Shown in pieces: positions 1 through 8,798 of a stretch of DNA of 64,000 nucleotides (its first letter is position 1; the number at the start of each line of letters is the position of its first letter). The notes under the pieces were generated by a model. The model was not told where the DNA came from. It saw only the letters and a program-made list of their open reading frames with translations, and ran no database searches. The translations under genes and the position numbers were made by a program. This DNA comes from Thioclava arctica (GTDB lineage: Bacteria > Pseudomonadota > Alphaproteobacteria > Rhodobacterales > Rhodobacteraceae): the NCBI RefSeq assembly GCF_040892615.1, contig NZ_JBFRYC010000013.1, forward strand, positions 27,757 to 91,756. The letters run 5' to 3'.

Positions 1-151
1 TATCGCTTGATGTAAATGGCTGCGCCCAAAGCACAAGTCACGCCTTGCTCTCTCAATGGTGAACAGGATTACACCACTGCAATCTTCTTGCAGAGTCCCC
101 GACAGGCTTGGCCCGCTAGAAAGGGTCATCCCTGACACGAAGGAGAGAGAA
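1..151. other. Upstream region of the Deg-family protease gene
   Basis: No gene can be supported here. The reading frame of the protease extends back to a GTG at 56, but those 32 extra codons do not resemble a signal peptide. A good Shine-Dalgarno sequence (AGGAGAG, 141-147) sits just before the ATG at 152. The stretch therefore probably carries the promoter and leader. I could not identify a specific sigma-factor motif with confidence. Confidence 0.4.
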
Positions 152-1318
152 ATGCAGGACATTCGCAAAGCCCGTCTGCTGCGCACCCTGGCCGCGTCGG
201 TCATGATCGGAGCCGGCTCCATTGCGACAACCGGCTTGGTTCTGGCCCCCAATATGGCTGCGGCCGAGGCCTTTACCAACACGGTTGATCTGGTCAAACA
301 AGTCATGCCCGCCGTGGTAACGATCGAGATCAAGAAAAAAGCCGACAATCAGGAAATGGCCCAAATGGGCATGCCTGAAGATTTCCCCTACCAGTTCTTC
401 TCGCGCCGCTTTGGCATTCCGATGCCGAACGGACAGGGCGATCAAAGTCAGGGCCAAGACCCGATGCCACGGCCAGAGATCACCGGGCTCGGCACTGGGT
501 TCGTCATTGAAAAAGACGGCTATATCGTCACCAACGCGCATGTCGTCGACGGGGCCGAAAGCGTGAAGGTCACCTTCCAGGACGGCACGTCTGACGATGC
601 GAAAGTGATCGGCGTGGACAAAGCAACCGACATCGCGCTGATCAAGGTCAACACCAAGAAAGATCTGGCGACGGTCGGTTTTGGCGATTCCGCCAAAGCA
701 GAAGTCGGCGAGCCCGTGGTGGCCATTGGCAACCCCTTCGGCTTGGGCATCTCGGTCTCCGCCGGGATCGTTTCGGCGCTGGGTCGCGATCTGCAATCGG
801 GGCCGTTTGACAACTACATCCAGACCGATGCGGCGATCAACAAAGGCAACTCGGGTGGTCCGCTGTTTGACGCCGAAGGCCAGGTGATCGGGATGAACAC
901 GGCTATTCTGTCGCCCACCGGTGGCTCGGTCGGGATCGGGTTCTCGGTGCCTTCGGACACGATCAAAGGCGTGGTTGCTGATTTGCAAAACGTCGGCTCG
1001 GTCAAGCGCGGCTTCCTTGGTGTCTCGATCCAACCGGTCAGCGCCGATATCGCGGCGGCTTTGGGTCTCGACAAACCCGAAGGCGTTTTGGTTGCTGATG
1101 TCAGTGACGGCACGCCCGCCCAAAAGGCAGGCCTGAAGCGTGGCGATATTATCGTGGCCGTTGACGGCAAGCCGATGAAAGCGCCGCGCGATCTGACCCG
1201 CGCTATCGGGTCTGACAATCCGGGCACGACGGTGCAGCTGTCCTTGCTGCGCGCGAACAAGCCGCTCACTCTCTCCGTCAAGCTAGAAGAGCGGCCCACC
1301 GAGAAGTCTGCAGGATAA
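152..1318 (+). CDS. Do/DegP-family periplasmic serine endoprotease with one PDZ domain
   Basis: Periplasmic quality-control protease of the HtrA/Deg family, trypsin fold. The ATG at 152 follows AGGAGAG and opens a 388-residue protein with a cationic, hydrophobic signal peptide ending near the AAAEA at residues 36-40. The catalytic triad is visible as His130 in TNAHVVDG, Asp160 in KATDIALI and Ser234 in GNSGGPLF. One PDZ domain follows (roughly residues 285-380). Classical DegP has two PDZ domains and about 450-500 residues, so this is a short single-PDZ form, closer in layout to DegS, but with what looks like a cleavable signal. A hairpin terminator follows the TAA. Family sure, exact subclass not. 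Confidence 0.93.
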   Translation: MQDIRKARLLRTLAASVMIGAGSIATTGLVLAPNMAAAEAFTNTVDLVKQVMPAVVTIEIKKKADNQEMAQMGMPEDFPYQFFSRRFGIPMPNGQGDQSQGQDPMPRPEITGLGTGFVIEKDGYIVTNAHVVDGAESVKVTFQDGTSDDAKVIGVDKATDIALIKVNTKKDLATVGFGDSAKAEVGEPVVAIGNPFGLGISVSAGIVSALGRDLQSGPFDNYIQTDAAINKGNSGGPLFDAEGQVIGMNTAILSPTGGSVGIGFSVPSDTIKGVVADLQNVGSVKRGFLGVSIQPVSADIAAALGLDKPEGVLVADVSDGTPAQKAGLKRGDIIVAVDGKPMKAPRDLTRAIGSDNPGTTVQLSLLRANKPLTLSVKLEERPTEKSAG

Positions 1319-1340
1319 GCAGAGCCTATCGGTTGCAGCG

Positions 1341-1378
1341 TCACGCCCGGAGCCTTGCGCTTCGGGCGTGACTATTTT
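1341..1378 (+). terminator. Rho-independent terminator between convergent genes
   Basis: Arms 1341-1353 (TCACGCCCGGAGC) and 1359-1371 (GCTTCGGGCGTGA) pair over almost their whole length and are followed by CTATTTT. It separates the protease gene from the convergent glycosyltransferase gene and may serve both strands. Confidence 0.75.
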
Positions 1379-1387
1379 CAGCCTCGG

Positions 1388-3013
1388 CTATTGCGCCGCG
1401 CTGGGTGCTGGGGTCTCTTGAGGTGCCGCGTTCGGAGACGGATTGGCGGGCAGAGCAACCTGATAGATCCGCCAGTCGCGTTGACGGAAATGGCGCTCGG
1501 CGATCTGGCCAAGCCCGGACACATCAGGAAGCGCGCCTGGCGCCAACACGATGCCACCCGGATGCGCGGCCATCCAGCGCCCCAGATCGGCGCTATTGCC
1601 CAGCACTTGCACCGGCTCCACCAACCGCCCGGCATAGGAAAACTGGCCCGCATAGCCCGTGTCGGTCGTCGCCACCCCATGTTGCGAATGCGCTGCCAGC
1701 AGCGCCCCCAGCGGCACCGGGTCATAGATCGGCCACAGGATCGGCCAGACCATCGCCTCGATCGCCACAAGGCTGAGGGGGGCGACCCAAGCCTCGGCGC
1801 GCCAGCCCGCATGCGCGCGTAGCACGATCAACGCTGCAAGCGCCAAAATCACCACCCCGACAATCCAGAACAGCCAAGACCCCGTGCCTGTCGGCAAGTC
1901 CGGGAAGGCCCCGAACGGCACCGCCGCTGCCGCGATCACCACGCCCAAGCCGGGCAGCAGCCACGCCAGACGCAAGGCGCGCATCCGTGGCTCAGCGGTG
2001 GGCACCATCCCCGACAGCAACAGCGCCAGCGCGGGCATTTCCGGCAGCAAGTAATGCGCCTGCTTGCCCGAAATCAGCGAGAACGCAATCAGCGCCGCAA
2101 TCGCCCAGATGCTGACCATCCGCGTGCCGGGATCGGCCCAAAGGCGGCTTGGTTTCAGCGCCGCCAGCCCGGCCCGGCTCCAGCCCCACGGCCAAAGATA
2201 CAGCGGCAGCAACGCGATAAAGAACCAGACGGGGCGACCATGGGCAAAGCTTTCGACCATCCGGCCCGCGCTTTGCTTCCACAAGATCTGCTCGCGATAT
2301 TCCGCGCCGCCAAGGATCACCGCAGGGCCGAGCCAGATCAACACAAGCGCTAAGGCAATCACAAAGGCCAAGGCGATGCGGCCATACCAACCGGCAAGCC
2401 GAACACGCCCCTCGCGCGCCGCCCATAGCGGCATCAACAGCGCAGCAGGCATCACATGCACCAAAATCACCGGTCCCTTGGCCAGCACCCCAAGCGCCAG
2501 TGCAACGCCCATCCCGATCACCGGCCCAAGCCGCAATCCGCCCCGCAACGCCCAGATCGAGAGCATACCGATCAGCGTCGCCGCGCTGAGCATCGTGTCA
2601 AACATCGTGGTCGAGCCATAGAGCAGGAACATCCCCGACGTCGCGAGGATCAGCGCCGCCAGACCGCCGCGCTCGGGCGCATCAGGCCAAAGCGCGCGCG
2701 CCAGACGGGCAACCAGATAGACCGACAGCAACCCGAAAGCAGGCGCCACCAACCGCGCCGCCCATTCGCTTTGCCCAAAGGCCATCCAGGCAAGGTTCAC
2801 CAGCCAGAACAGCAGCGGCGGCTTATGCGAATAAATCTCGCCGTTCAGATGGGGGACAAATTTCGAGCCGCCCTGCCACATCTCCCAAGCGACGGTCAGA
2901 TAACGCGTCTCGTCGATCGCCATCAAAGGGCGCATCATCATCAAGACCGTCGCAAATAGCGCAAATGTCACCAGCGCACCGATTAACGTCACACGCCCGG
3001 GATTGGAGGTCAT
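1388..3013 (-). CDS. ArnT-like GT39 membrane glycosyltransferase
   Basis: Integral membrane glycosyltransferase of the dolichyl-phosphate-mannose/ArnT type (GT39 fold), which moves a sugar from a polyprenyl-phosphate donor to a periplasmic acceptor. The 541-residue protein has about a dozen hydrophobic helices. The first periplasmic loop carries IDETRYLTVAWEM, the acidic DE motif expected of the catalytic loop, and HKPPLLFW a little further on. I start at the ATG at 3013 because AGAGGAG lies 8 bases upstream; an in-frame ATG nine codons earlier (3040) lacks such a site. No lipid A or teichoic gene is adjacent, so donor and acceptor are unknown. It ends in TAG. Confidence 0.85.
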   Translation of the reverse strand: MTSNPGRVTLIGALVTFALFATVLMMMRPLMAIDETRYLTVAWEMWQGGSKFVPHLNGEIYSHKPPLLFWLVNLAWMAFGQSEWAARLVAPAFGLLSVYLVARLARALWPDAPERGGLAALILATSGMFLLYGSTTMFDTMLSAATLIGMLSIWALRGGLRLGPVIGMGVALALGVLAKGPVILVHVMPAALLMPLWAAREGRVRLAGWYGRIALAFVIALALVLIWLGPAVILGGAEYREQILWKQSAGRMVESFAHGRPVWFFIALLPLYLWPWGWSRAGLAALKPSRLWADPGTRMVSIWAIAALIAFSLISGKQAHYLLPEMPALALLLSGMVPTAEPRMRALRLAWLLPGLGVVIAAAAVPFGAFPDLPTGTGSWLFWIVGVVILALAALIVLRAHAGWRAEAWVAPLSLVAIEAMVWPILWPIYDPVPLGALLAAHSQHGVATTDTGYAGQFSYAGRLVEPVQVLGNSADLGRWMAAHPGGIVLAPGALPDVSGLGQIAERHFRQRDWRIYQVALPANPSPNAAPQETPAPSAAQ

Positions 3014-3190
3014 TGGCAAAGCTCCTCTGGCTGGCCTCAATTCTCAGCTCTGCTTGACGCAACTATAGTGCCCGCTGTCAAGCCCGCGACCGCGTGCGGC
3101 TCTATGATGCAGGCGCCAGAAATAGTTGGGAACCAAGTAGGTCACTCGACGTTAGTCAAATAATTACGTCCTAACCGGAGAGACACTTCC

Positions 3191-3454
3191 ATGAAGAAAA
3201 TGCTTCTCATTCTGCCGCTCGTTACCGGCCTTGCTGCCTGCCAAACGACCCCTCAAAATCAATCTGCCGCGACTGGCGCTGCGGCTGGTGCTGTTTTGGG
3301 GGCGGCTGTGTCTAAAGATGGCGATCGTATTAAGGGCGCAGCCCTTGGTGCCGCCGCTGGCGGCGTCGCGGGAGCACTCATCGGGCAAGCGAACCAACCC
3401 GGTCAGTGCCGATATCGTGATGCTTATGGGCGCGAGTATATCGCCCCCTGCTGA
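3191..3454 (+). CDS. Small glycine-zipper outer-membrane lipoprotein
   Basis: An 87-residue protein with a lipoprotein signal: MKKMLLILPLVTGLAAC, lipobox LAAC with Cys17. The mature part contains two runs of alternating Gly/Ala (residues about 29-40 and 54-73), the glycine-zipper pattern of the SlyB/YMGG 2TM lipoproteins. A short C-terminal tail carries two cysteines (QCRYRD and APC). The Shine-Dalgarno region is CCGGAGAG just upstream. Such lipoproteins are linked to envelope integrity, but nothing here gives a specific role. A strong terminator follows. Confidence 0.85.
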   Translation: MKKMLLILPLVTGLAACQTTPQNQSAATGAAAGAVLGAAVSKDGDRIKGAALGAAAGGVAGALIGQANQPGQCRYRDAYGREYIAPC

Positions 3455-3491
3455 TCCTTCCTCGTTTTCGAGACTGGTAACCCTCGAAGAC

Positions 3492-3522
3492 ACCGCTCGG
3501 GCCCTGCGCCCGGGCGGTTTTT
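3492..3522 (+). terminator. Rho-independent terminator after the lipoprotein gene
   Basis: ACCGCTCGGGC (3492-3502) and GCCCGGGCGGT (3508-3518) form an 11-bp stem with one T-G wobble and a five-base loop, followed by a run of T. Confidence 0.85.
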
Positions 3523-3622
3523 CGTATGTCAGCCCCTTGCGCTGTCCTTGCGCCGATTGTCGCAGGGCCATTGCCCCGCCCCCTGCAGCCCGCTATCTGG
3601 CGAATCAAGCGCAGGAAACGAG

Positions 3623-5305
3623 ATGACGGAAACCACCCCACAAACGCCAAAGCAGATCCTTTCGCGTGTGGCCGCCCCGCAGGCGCGCCGCTTGAAGGCC
3701 GCAGGTTGGTTGTCGGTTTTGGCGGCGCTGATCTGGCCGATGCAGGCGACTTTGGTTGGGCTTGTGCTGGGGGATTTGGTGGCACCGGGCGTCTCACCGC
3801 AGCTTTCGCCGCTGATGGGCGCGGCCGGGTTCATCGCCCTTGCGCTTGTGCGCATCGTGCTGGACTGGATGGCGCTGAAGCTGAGCGCAGATGCCGCCGA
3901 GGCGATCCTGACCGAGGCCCGCAAGCGCCTGATCGAACATGCCATCTTACAAGCCACCGGGGCAGCTGCCCTCTCGCCTTCGCAGACCGCCTCGCTGATG
4001 GCGGAAAAGCTGGCAGCCCTTGGCCCTTGGGCGACGCGCTATCAACCCACCTTCATTCGCGCGCGCATTGTGCCGCTTGCGTTCATCCTGATCGCGCTGA
4101 CGCAAAGCTGGGCCGTGGCTGTGATCTTGTTGCTTGCCGGCCCCCTGATCCCGCTGTTCATGGCGCTGGTGGGGATGGCTGCGCAAGAGGCTTCCGAGCG
4201 TCAGATGGTCGAGATCGGCGCGCTCAACAAGCTACTGATCGACCGGATCGCCGCAATCACCGACCTACGACTTTTGGGGGGCGAGGCGCGTTCGCGCGCC
4301 GATCTCGAGGTCAAGACCGAAGACCTGCGCACCCGCACAATGGCGGTGCTGCGCGTGGCGTTTTTGTCCTCGACCGTGTTGGAACTGTTCGCTGCGATTG
4401 GCGTGGCGATGGTTGCCGTTTATGTCGGCTTTTCCCTGATTGGCTGGATGCATTTTGGCACATGGGGCACGCAGATGACCCCGGCCACCGGGATTTTCCT
4501 GCTCATGATCGCGCCCGAATTCTTTCAGCCATTGCGCGATCTGGCAGCCGCTTGGCATGACCGCGCCGCCGCGTTGGCCGTGGCGGGCGAGTTGGACAGC
4601 GCCGAAACCGAGATTGCGAAAGCCAGCAAAATGTTGGGTCAAGGCGGCGCAGGGCAGCCCTTGGCAAGCGGCACGCTGCGCTGGTCCGGGCTACAGATCC
4701 GCCCTGCCCAAGGCGCCGCGCCAATTGCGATGCCCGACGGCGCGATCAAACCCGGTGAGGCGGTGGCGATCACAGGCGTTTCGGGGGCCGGAAAAACTAC
4801 GCTTTTGACCACGTTGGCCGGGCTGATCGTGCCCGAGGCGGGTGAAATCACGCTGGGCGGCACGCGGCTGGAGGATGCCAGCGCCGATGATTGGCGCGCC
4901 GCTTTGGGGTGGATTCCACAAACCCCGCGCTTTGCCGATATGACGCTGCGCCAGTTGATCACGCTGGGTCAGGAGGGCGATATCGACGCAGCCCTTGAAG
5001 CGGCGGCGGCGGGCGAGATCGTGGCGTCTCTGCCCGAGGGGCTGGAGACGCGGCTTGGCGATATGGGCGGGGGTGTTTCGGGTGGCGAGGCGCGCCGTTT
5101 GCTGATCGCGCGCGCGCATTTCGCCCATCGCCCCTTGCTGTTGGCCGATGAACCCACCGCCGATCTGGACCCAGACACCGCCGCCAAGGTCATCGCCGGA
5201 CTGATCGGCCTACGCGCACAGGGCGTGACTTTGATCGTCGCCAGCCACGACCCCGCCATGGTGGGCGCGCTAGATCGCGCCATTGCGCTGGAGGCTGCGA
5301 CATGA
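3623..5305 (+). CDS. cydD: CydD, half of the cysteine/glutathione exporter CydDC
   Basis: ABC half-transporter with the membrane domain fused to the ATPase. With CydC it exports cysteine and glutathione and is needed for assembly of cytochrome bd. The 560-residue protein has an N-terminal six-helix domain and a C-terminal nucleotide-binding domain with Walker A GVSGAGKTT, signature VSGGEARR and Walker B LLLADEPTADLD. I start at ATG 3623 (AGGAAACGAG upstream); the frame is open 25 codons further but without signal. It overlaps cydC by four bases (ATGA), so the two are translationally coupled. Its position upstream of cydAB supports CydD over other fused ABC exporters. Confidence 0.93.
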   Translation: MTETTPQTPKQILSRVAAPQARRLKAAGWLSVLAALIWPMQATLVGLVLGDLVAPGVSPQLSPLMGAAGFIALALVRIVLDWMALKLSADAAEAILTEARKRLIEHAILQATGAAALSPSQTASLMAEKLAALGPWATRYQPTFIRARIVPLAFILIALTQSWAVAVILLLAGPLIPLFMALVGMAAQEASERQMVEIGALNKLLIDRIAAITDLRLLGGEARSRADLEVKTEDLRTRTMAVLRVAFLSSTVLELFAAIGVAMVAVYVGFSLIGWMHFGTWGTQMTPATGIFLLMIAPEFFQPLRDLAAAWHDRAAALAVAGELDSAETEIAKASKMLGQGGAGQPLASGTLRWSGLQIRPAQGAAPIAMPDGAIKPGEAVAITGVSGAGKTTLLTTLAGLIVPEAGEITLGGTRLEDASADDWRAALGWIPQTPRFADMTLRQLITLGQEGDIDAALEAAAAGEIVASLPEGLETRLGDMGGGVSGGEARRLLIARAHFAHRPLLLADEPTADLDPDTAAKVIAGLIGLRAQGVTLIVASHDPAMVGALDRAIALEAAT

Positions 5306-6963
5306 AGGTGCTTTTGACCTTGATCGAGCGCCTTATCGCGCAGCAAAAGACAGCCTTCACGCGCGGTCTTGCGCTGTCTTTTCTGGTGCTTGCGATGGGG
5401 GCGGCCCTGTTGGGCCTGTCGGGGTGGTTCGTGACGGCGGCCGCAGTGGCAGGGGTCACCGGGCTGGGGCTTGGGTTTGATTTCTTCCAGCCCTCGGCCG
5501 GGGTGCGCGGGCTGGCGCTGGGACGGGCGGTTGCGCGCTATGGCGAGCGGGTGTTGACCCATGACGCGACCCTGCGCGCCTTGGCCGATCTGCGGCTGGC
5601 GTTGATGGATGGTGTCTCACGCCGACCGCATGAGGATCAGGCGAAACTGCGCGGCGCCGAGGCGCTGAACCGGATCACCTCGGACGTTGATGCGCTGGAC
5701 GGGTTGCTGCTGCGCCTTGCGCTGCCGTTCTTGGCGGGCGGCATGGTGCAACTGTCCGCGCTGTTGATGTTGTGGTGGCTTGAGGGGCTTCCGATTGGCT
5801 TGGCGGTCTTCGCGATTTATCTGATCGGCGGCGGTGGTGGGCTGATCTGGGTGGCGCGGGCCGCGCGATCCGATGCGCGCGCGGCGGAAACCGCGCTGCA
5901 GGCGATCCGCAGCCATGCGCTGGAATTGATGCGCGGGCGGGCTGATCTGGCGGTAGCGGGTGCGTTGCGCTCGCAAAGCGCGCAGATTTTGGCCCAGATC
6001 GACGCCGAAGCGATTGCCCGGCGCAATCTTGAGGCCTTGGATCGCCGCGTCGGCGCGGTGATCAGCGCGACCGCGGCCCTTGCGGGGGCTGCTGCCTTGG
6101 CCATCGGTGGTCAGATGGCGGCGGCAGGGCAAATCACGCCTGCGCGCGCCGCAATCGGTCTGTTTGTCGCGCTGGCATTGGCGGAATCGCTGATGCTACT
6201 GCGCCGGGGAATGGCCGAGATCGGGCGGATGCAAGAGGCTGGCGCGCGGGTTCTGGACCTCAGCGACACGCCTGCGCGCCCCGATGCCACGACCCAGCCC
6301 CTCCCGGTCCCTGATGCGCCGCTCTTGCGTGCAAAAGGGCTCAGCTTCACGCGCCCCGGCGCACAGGCTCCGGTGTTTGAGGGGCTCAATTTCGATCTGC
6401 ATCCGGGCGAGACGCTGTTTTTAACTGGACCGTCGGGGGCAGGAAAATCGACCGCGCTGGCGGTGCTGGCGGGGCTGCTAGCGCCCAGCGCTGGCACGCT
6501 TGCGATGTGCGGCGTCGCGATGGCGCAATGGCCCGAGGCCGATTTGCGCGCGCATCTGACGATGGTGGCCCAACGCAGCCAGTTGATTGGCGGCATGGTG
6601 GCCGAAAACCTCGCACTGGCTTTACCGCAAGGGAAATTGCTGCCCGAGGACGAAGCGCGCGCCGCTTTGCACGCGGTTGACCTTGATGAGGTGATCGAGG
6701 CGCGCGGCGGGTTTGCGGCACTTTTGGGCGAAGGCGGGGCCGGGCTTTCGGGCGGTCAGGCCAAGCGTTTAGCTCTAGCGCGGGCCGCTTTGCGCCGCCC
6801 GGAAATCTTGCTGCTTGATGAGCCTACAGAGGGGCTGGATGCACCGACAGCCGCCGCGACTTTGGCGGGCCTGCGCCGCCTTTTGCCCGACTCAGGTATC
6901 ATCATCGTCTCGCATCGCAATCACGATCTCGCCTTTGCAAGCCGTGAAATTGCGCTGAAATGA
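5302..6963 (+). CDS. cydC: CydC, second half of the CydDC exporter
   Basis: A 553-residue fused membrane-ATPase ABC half-transporter, partner of CydD. Six transmembrane helices occupy roughly residues 15-290. The nucleotide-binding domain has Walker A GPSGAGKST, signature LSGGQAKR, Walker B LLLDEPTEGLD and the switch histidine in VSHRNH. The start overlaps the cydD stop (ATGA). A 226-base gap with an FNR-type box separates it from cydA, so cydDC and cydABX may be transcribed both together and separately. Confidence 0.93.
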   Translation: MKVLLTLIERLIAQQKTAFTRGLALSFLVLAMGAALLGLSGWFVTAAAVAGVTGLGLGFDFFQPSAGVRGLALGRAVARYGERVLTHDATLRALADLRLALMDGVSRRPHEDQAKLRGAEALNRITSDVDALDGLLLRLALPFLAGGMVQLSALLMLWWLEGLPIGLAVFAIYLIGGGGGLIWVARAARSDARAAETALQAIRSHALELMRGRADLAVAGALRSQSAQILAQIDAEAIARRNLEALDRRVGAVISATAALAGAAALAIGGQMAAAGQITPARAAIGLFVALALAESLMLLRRGMAEIGRMQEAGARVLDLSDTPARPDATTQPLPVPDAPLLRAKGLSFTRPGAQAPVFEGLNFDLHPGETLFLTGPSGAGKSTALAVLAGLLAPSAGTLAMCGVAMAQWPEADLRAHLTMVAQRSQLIGGMVAENLALALPQGKLLPEDEARAALHAVDLDEVIEARGGFAALLGEGGAGLSGGQAKRLALARAALRRPEILLLDEPTEGLDAPTAAATLAGLRRLLPDSGIIIVSHRNHDLAFASREIALK

Positions 6964-7049
6964 CGCGGATCTGCGACGCTAAGTCGCGGAATAGCTGAGG
7001 CAAATTGTCCATCACAACTGTTCACAGGTGCGTGCGACAATGCGTCAAT

Positions 7050-7063
7050 TTGATCTGCCTCAA
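7050..7063 (+). promoter_or_regulatory. FnrL/FixK-type box upstream of cydA
   Basis: TTGAT-CTGC-CTCAA matches the FNR consensus TTGAT-N4-ATCAA at nine of ten defined bases. It lies 127 bases before the cydA start, in the gap after cydC. Oxygen-responsive control of a high-affinity bd oxidase by an FNR homologue is well established in related bacteria. The site itself is a visual match only. Confidence 0.6.
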
Positions 7064-7189
7064 GGAGAAGCGCAGAGCCGTCCCTAGAAGGTGCATCCAG
7101 GAATAACATTTCTGGAAGACTCGGCATTCCCCGAGTCGACGTAAGGACTCGGGTTATGCTCGGGTGCAAGTAGGGAACGGAGAACGAGA

Positions 7190-8794
7190 ATGGATATCGG
7201 GATCGTTGACCTGTCACGGCTGCAATTCGCTATGACTGTCATGTATCACTTCCTCTTCGTGCCGCTCACGCTTGGTCTATCGATCATCGTGGCGATCATG
7301 GAGACGGTCTATGTAATGACCAACCGCCCCATCTGGCGGCAAATGACAAAATTCTGGGGCACACTGTTTGGCATCAACTTCGTGCTGGGCGTAGCGACCG
7401 GGATTACGATGGAATTCCAGTTCGGCATGAACTGGAGCTACTATAGCCACTATGTGGGCGACATCTTTGGCGCACCGCTGGCCATTGAGGGGCTGATGGC
7501 CTTCTTTATGGAAGCAACCTTTGTCGGGTTGATGTTCTTTGGTTGGGACAAGCTGAGCCCGGTCAAGCACATGGTCGTGACATGGTTGGTCGCCCTCGGG
7601 TCGAACTTTTCGGCGCTATGGATTTTGATTGCCAATGGCTGGATGCAAAACCCCGTCGGGGCCGCGTTTAACCCGCTGACGATGCGCATGGAAATGACCT
7701 CGTTCTTCGACGTTGTGTTCAACCCTGTCGCACAGGCAAAGTTCGTTCATACCGTTTCGGCGGGCTATGTGACGGCGGCCGTGTTCGTGATGGGCGTTTC
7801 AAGCTGGTATATGCTGAAAGGTCGCCATTTCGAACTGGCGCGCCGTTCGATCGCAGTCGCGGCGGCCTTTGGTTTGGCCTCGGCTTTGTCGGTTGTCGTT
7901 CTGGGCGATGAGTCGGGCTATGAGACCACCCACAACCAGAAAATGAAGCTCGCCGCGATGGAAGCGATGTGGAACACGGAACCCGCACCCGCCTCGTTTA
8001 CGCTGTTTGGTATCCCCGATCAGCAGGCGCGCGAAACCAAGTATGCAGTGCATATTCCGTGGGCGATGGGCTTGATCGGCACGCGCTCGCTGACGGGGCA
8101 GATCGAAGGCATCAACCAGTTGGTCAAAGGCTCGGAAGAGCGGATCAAAAGGGGCATTATCGCCTATGACGATCTCCTCAAGATCCGCGAAGCCAAGGGT
8201 GATGTCAGCCCCGAGGTCAAAGCGCAGTTCAACGAAAATGTCGGTGATCTGGGCTATGCCTATCTGCTGATGCGCTACGTCGATGACCCGCGCAACGCAA
8301 CGCCGGCACAGATACAGCAGGCGGCGAATGATACGGTGCCAACCGTTTGGCCGATCTTCTGGTCGTTCCGCATCATGGTGGCACTTGGCTTCTCGTTCAT
8401 CGCGGTGATGGCCTATTTCTTCTTCGTCTCGAACTGGAGAGGCATGCAATACCCGCGTTGGGCATTGCGCGCGGCGGTCTGGATCATTCCCACCCCGTGG
8501 ATTGCTGCGGAATTGGGCTGGTTCACTGCCGAATTCGGGCGTCAGCCTTGGACGGTGGACGGGGTGCTGCCCACGGCGCTATCGGTGAGTCACCTGTCGG
8601 TCGGCGATCTGTTGGTCACGTTGGCAGGCTTCATCGCCCTCTACACAGTGCTCTTCATCATTGAAATGGGCTTGATGATCAAATTCATCAAAAAGGGCCC
8701 CTATCAGGACGTGGAACTGACGCAAGACTGGCAGCAGCGGCATGAAGACCGTCTGTCGGGTCGCAGTTCCCCCGTCACCATGCCAGCGGAGTAA
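7190..8794 (+). CDS. cydA: Cytochrome bd ubiquinol oxidase subunit I
   Basis: Catalytic subunit of the cytoplasmic-membrane quinol oxidase that reduces O2 to water at low oxygen. At 534 residues it aligns by eye with the E. coli type. His20 corresponds to the b595 ligand (E. coli His19), His187 in KFVHTVSAG to the b558 ligand His186, and Glu100/Glu108 to the proton-channel acids. The Q-loop shows KMKLAAMEAMW with Lys253 and Glu258, matching E. coli Lys252/Glu257. The long C-terminal Q-loop insertion is present, so this is the L-type bd oxidase. A purine-rich site (GGAACGGAGAACGAG) precedes the ATG. First gene of cydABX. Confidence 0.97.
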   Translation: MDIGIVDLSRLQFAMTVMYHFLFVPLTLGLSIIVAIMETVYVMTNRPIWRQMTKFWGTLFGINFVLGVATGITMEFQFGMNWSYYSHYVGDIFGAPLAIEGLMAFFMEATFVGLMFFGWDKLSPVKHMVVTWLVALGSNFSALWILIANGWMQNPVGAAFNPLTMRMEMTSFFDVVFNPVAQAKFVHTVSAGYVTAAVFVMGVSSWYMLKGRHFELARRSIAVAAAFGLASALSVVVLGDESGYETTHNQKMKLAAMEAMWNTEPAPASFTLFGIPDQQARETKYAVHIPWAMGLIGTRSLTGQIEGINQLVKGSEERIKRGIIAYDDLLKIREAKGDVSPEVKAQFNENVGDLGYAYLLMRYVDDPRNATPAQIQQAANDTVPTVWPIFWSFRIMVALGFSFIAVMAYFFFVSNWRGMQYPRWALRAAVWIIPTPWIAAELGWFTAEFGRQPWTVDGVLPTALSVSHLSVGDLLVTLAGFIALYTVLFIIEMGLMIKFIKKGPYQDVELTQDWQQRHEDRLSGRSSPVTMPAE

Positions 8795-8798
8795 GAAA

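Noticed and set aside
56..151. N-terminal extension of the Deg protease from the GTG at 56
   Set aside because: The extra 32 residues would place charged sequence before the signal peptide, and a good ribosome site precedes the ATG at 152.
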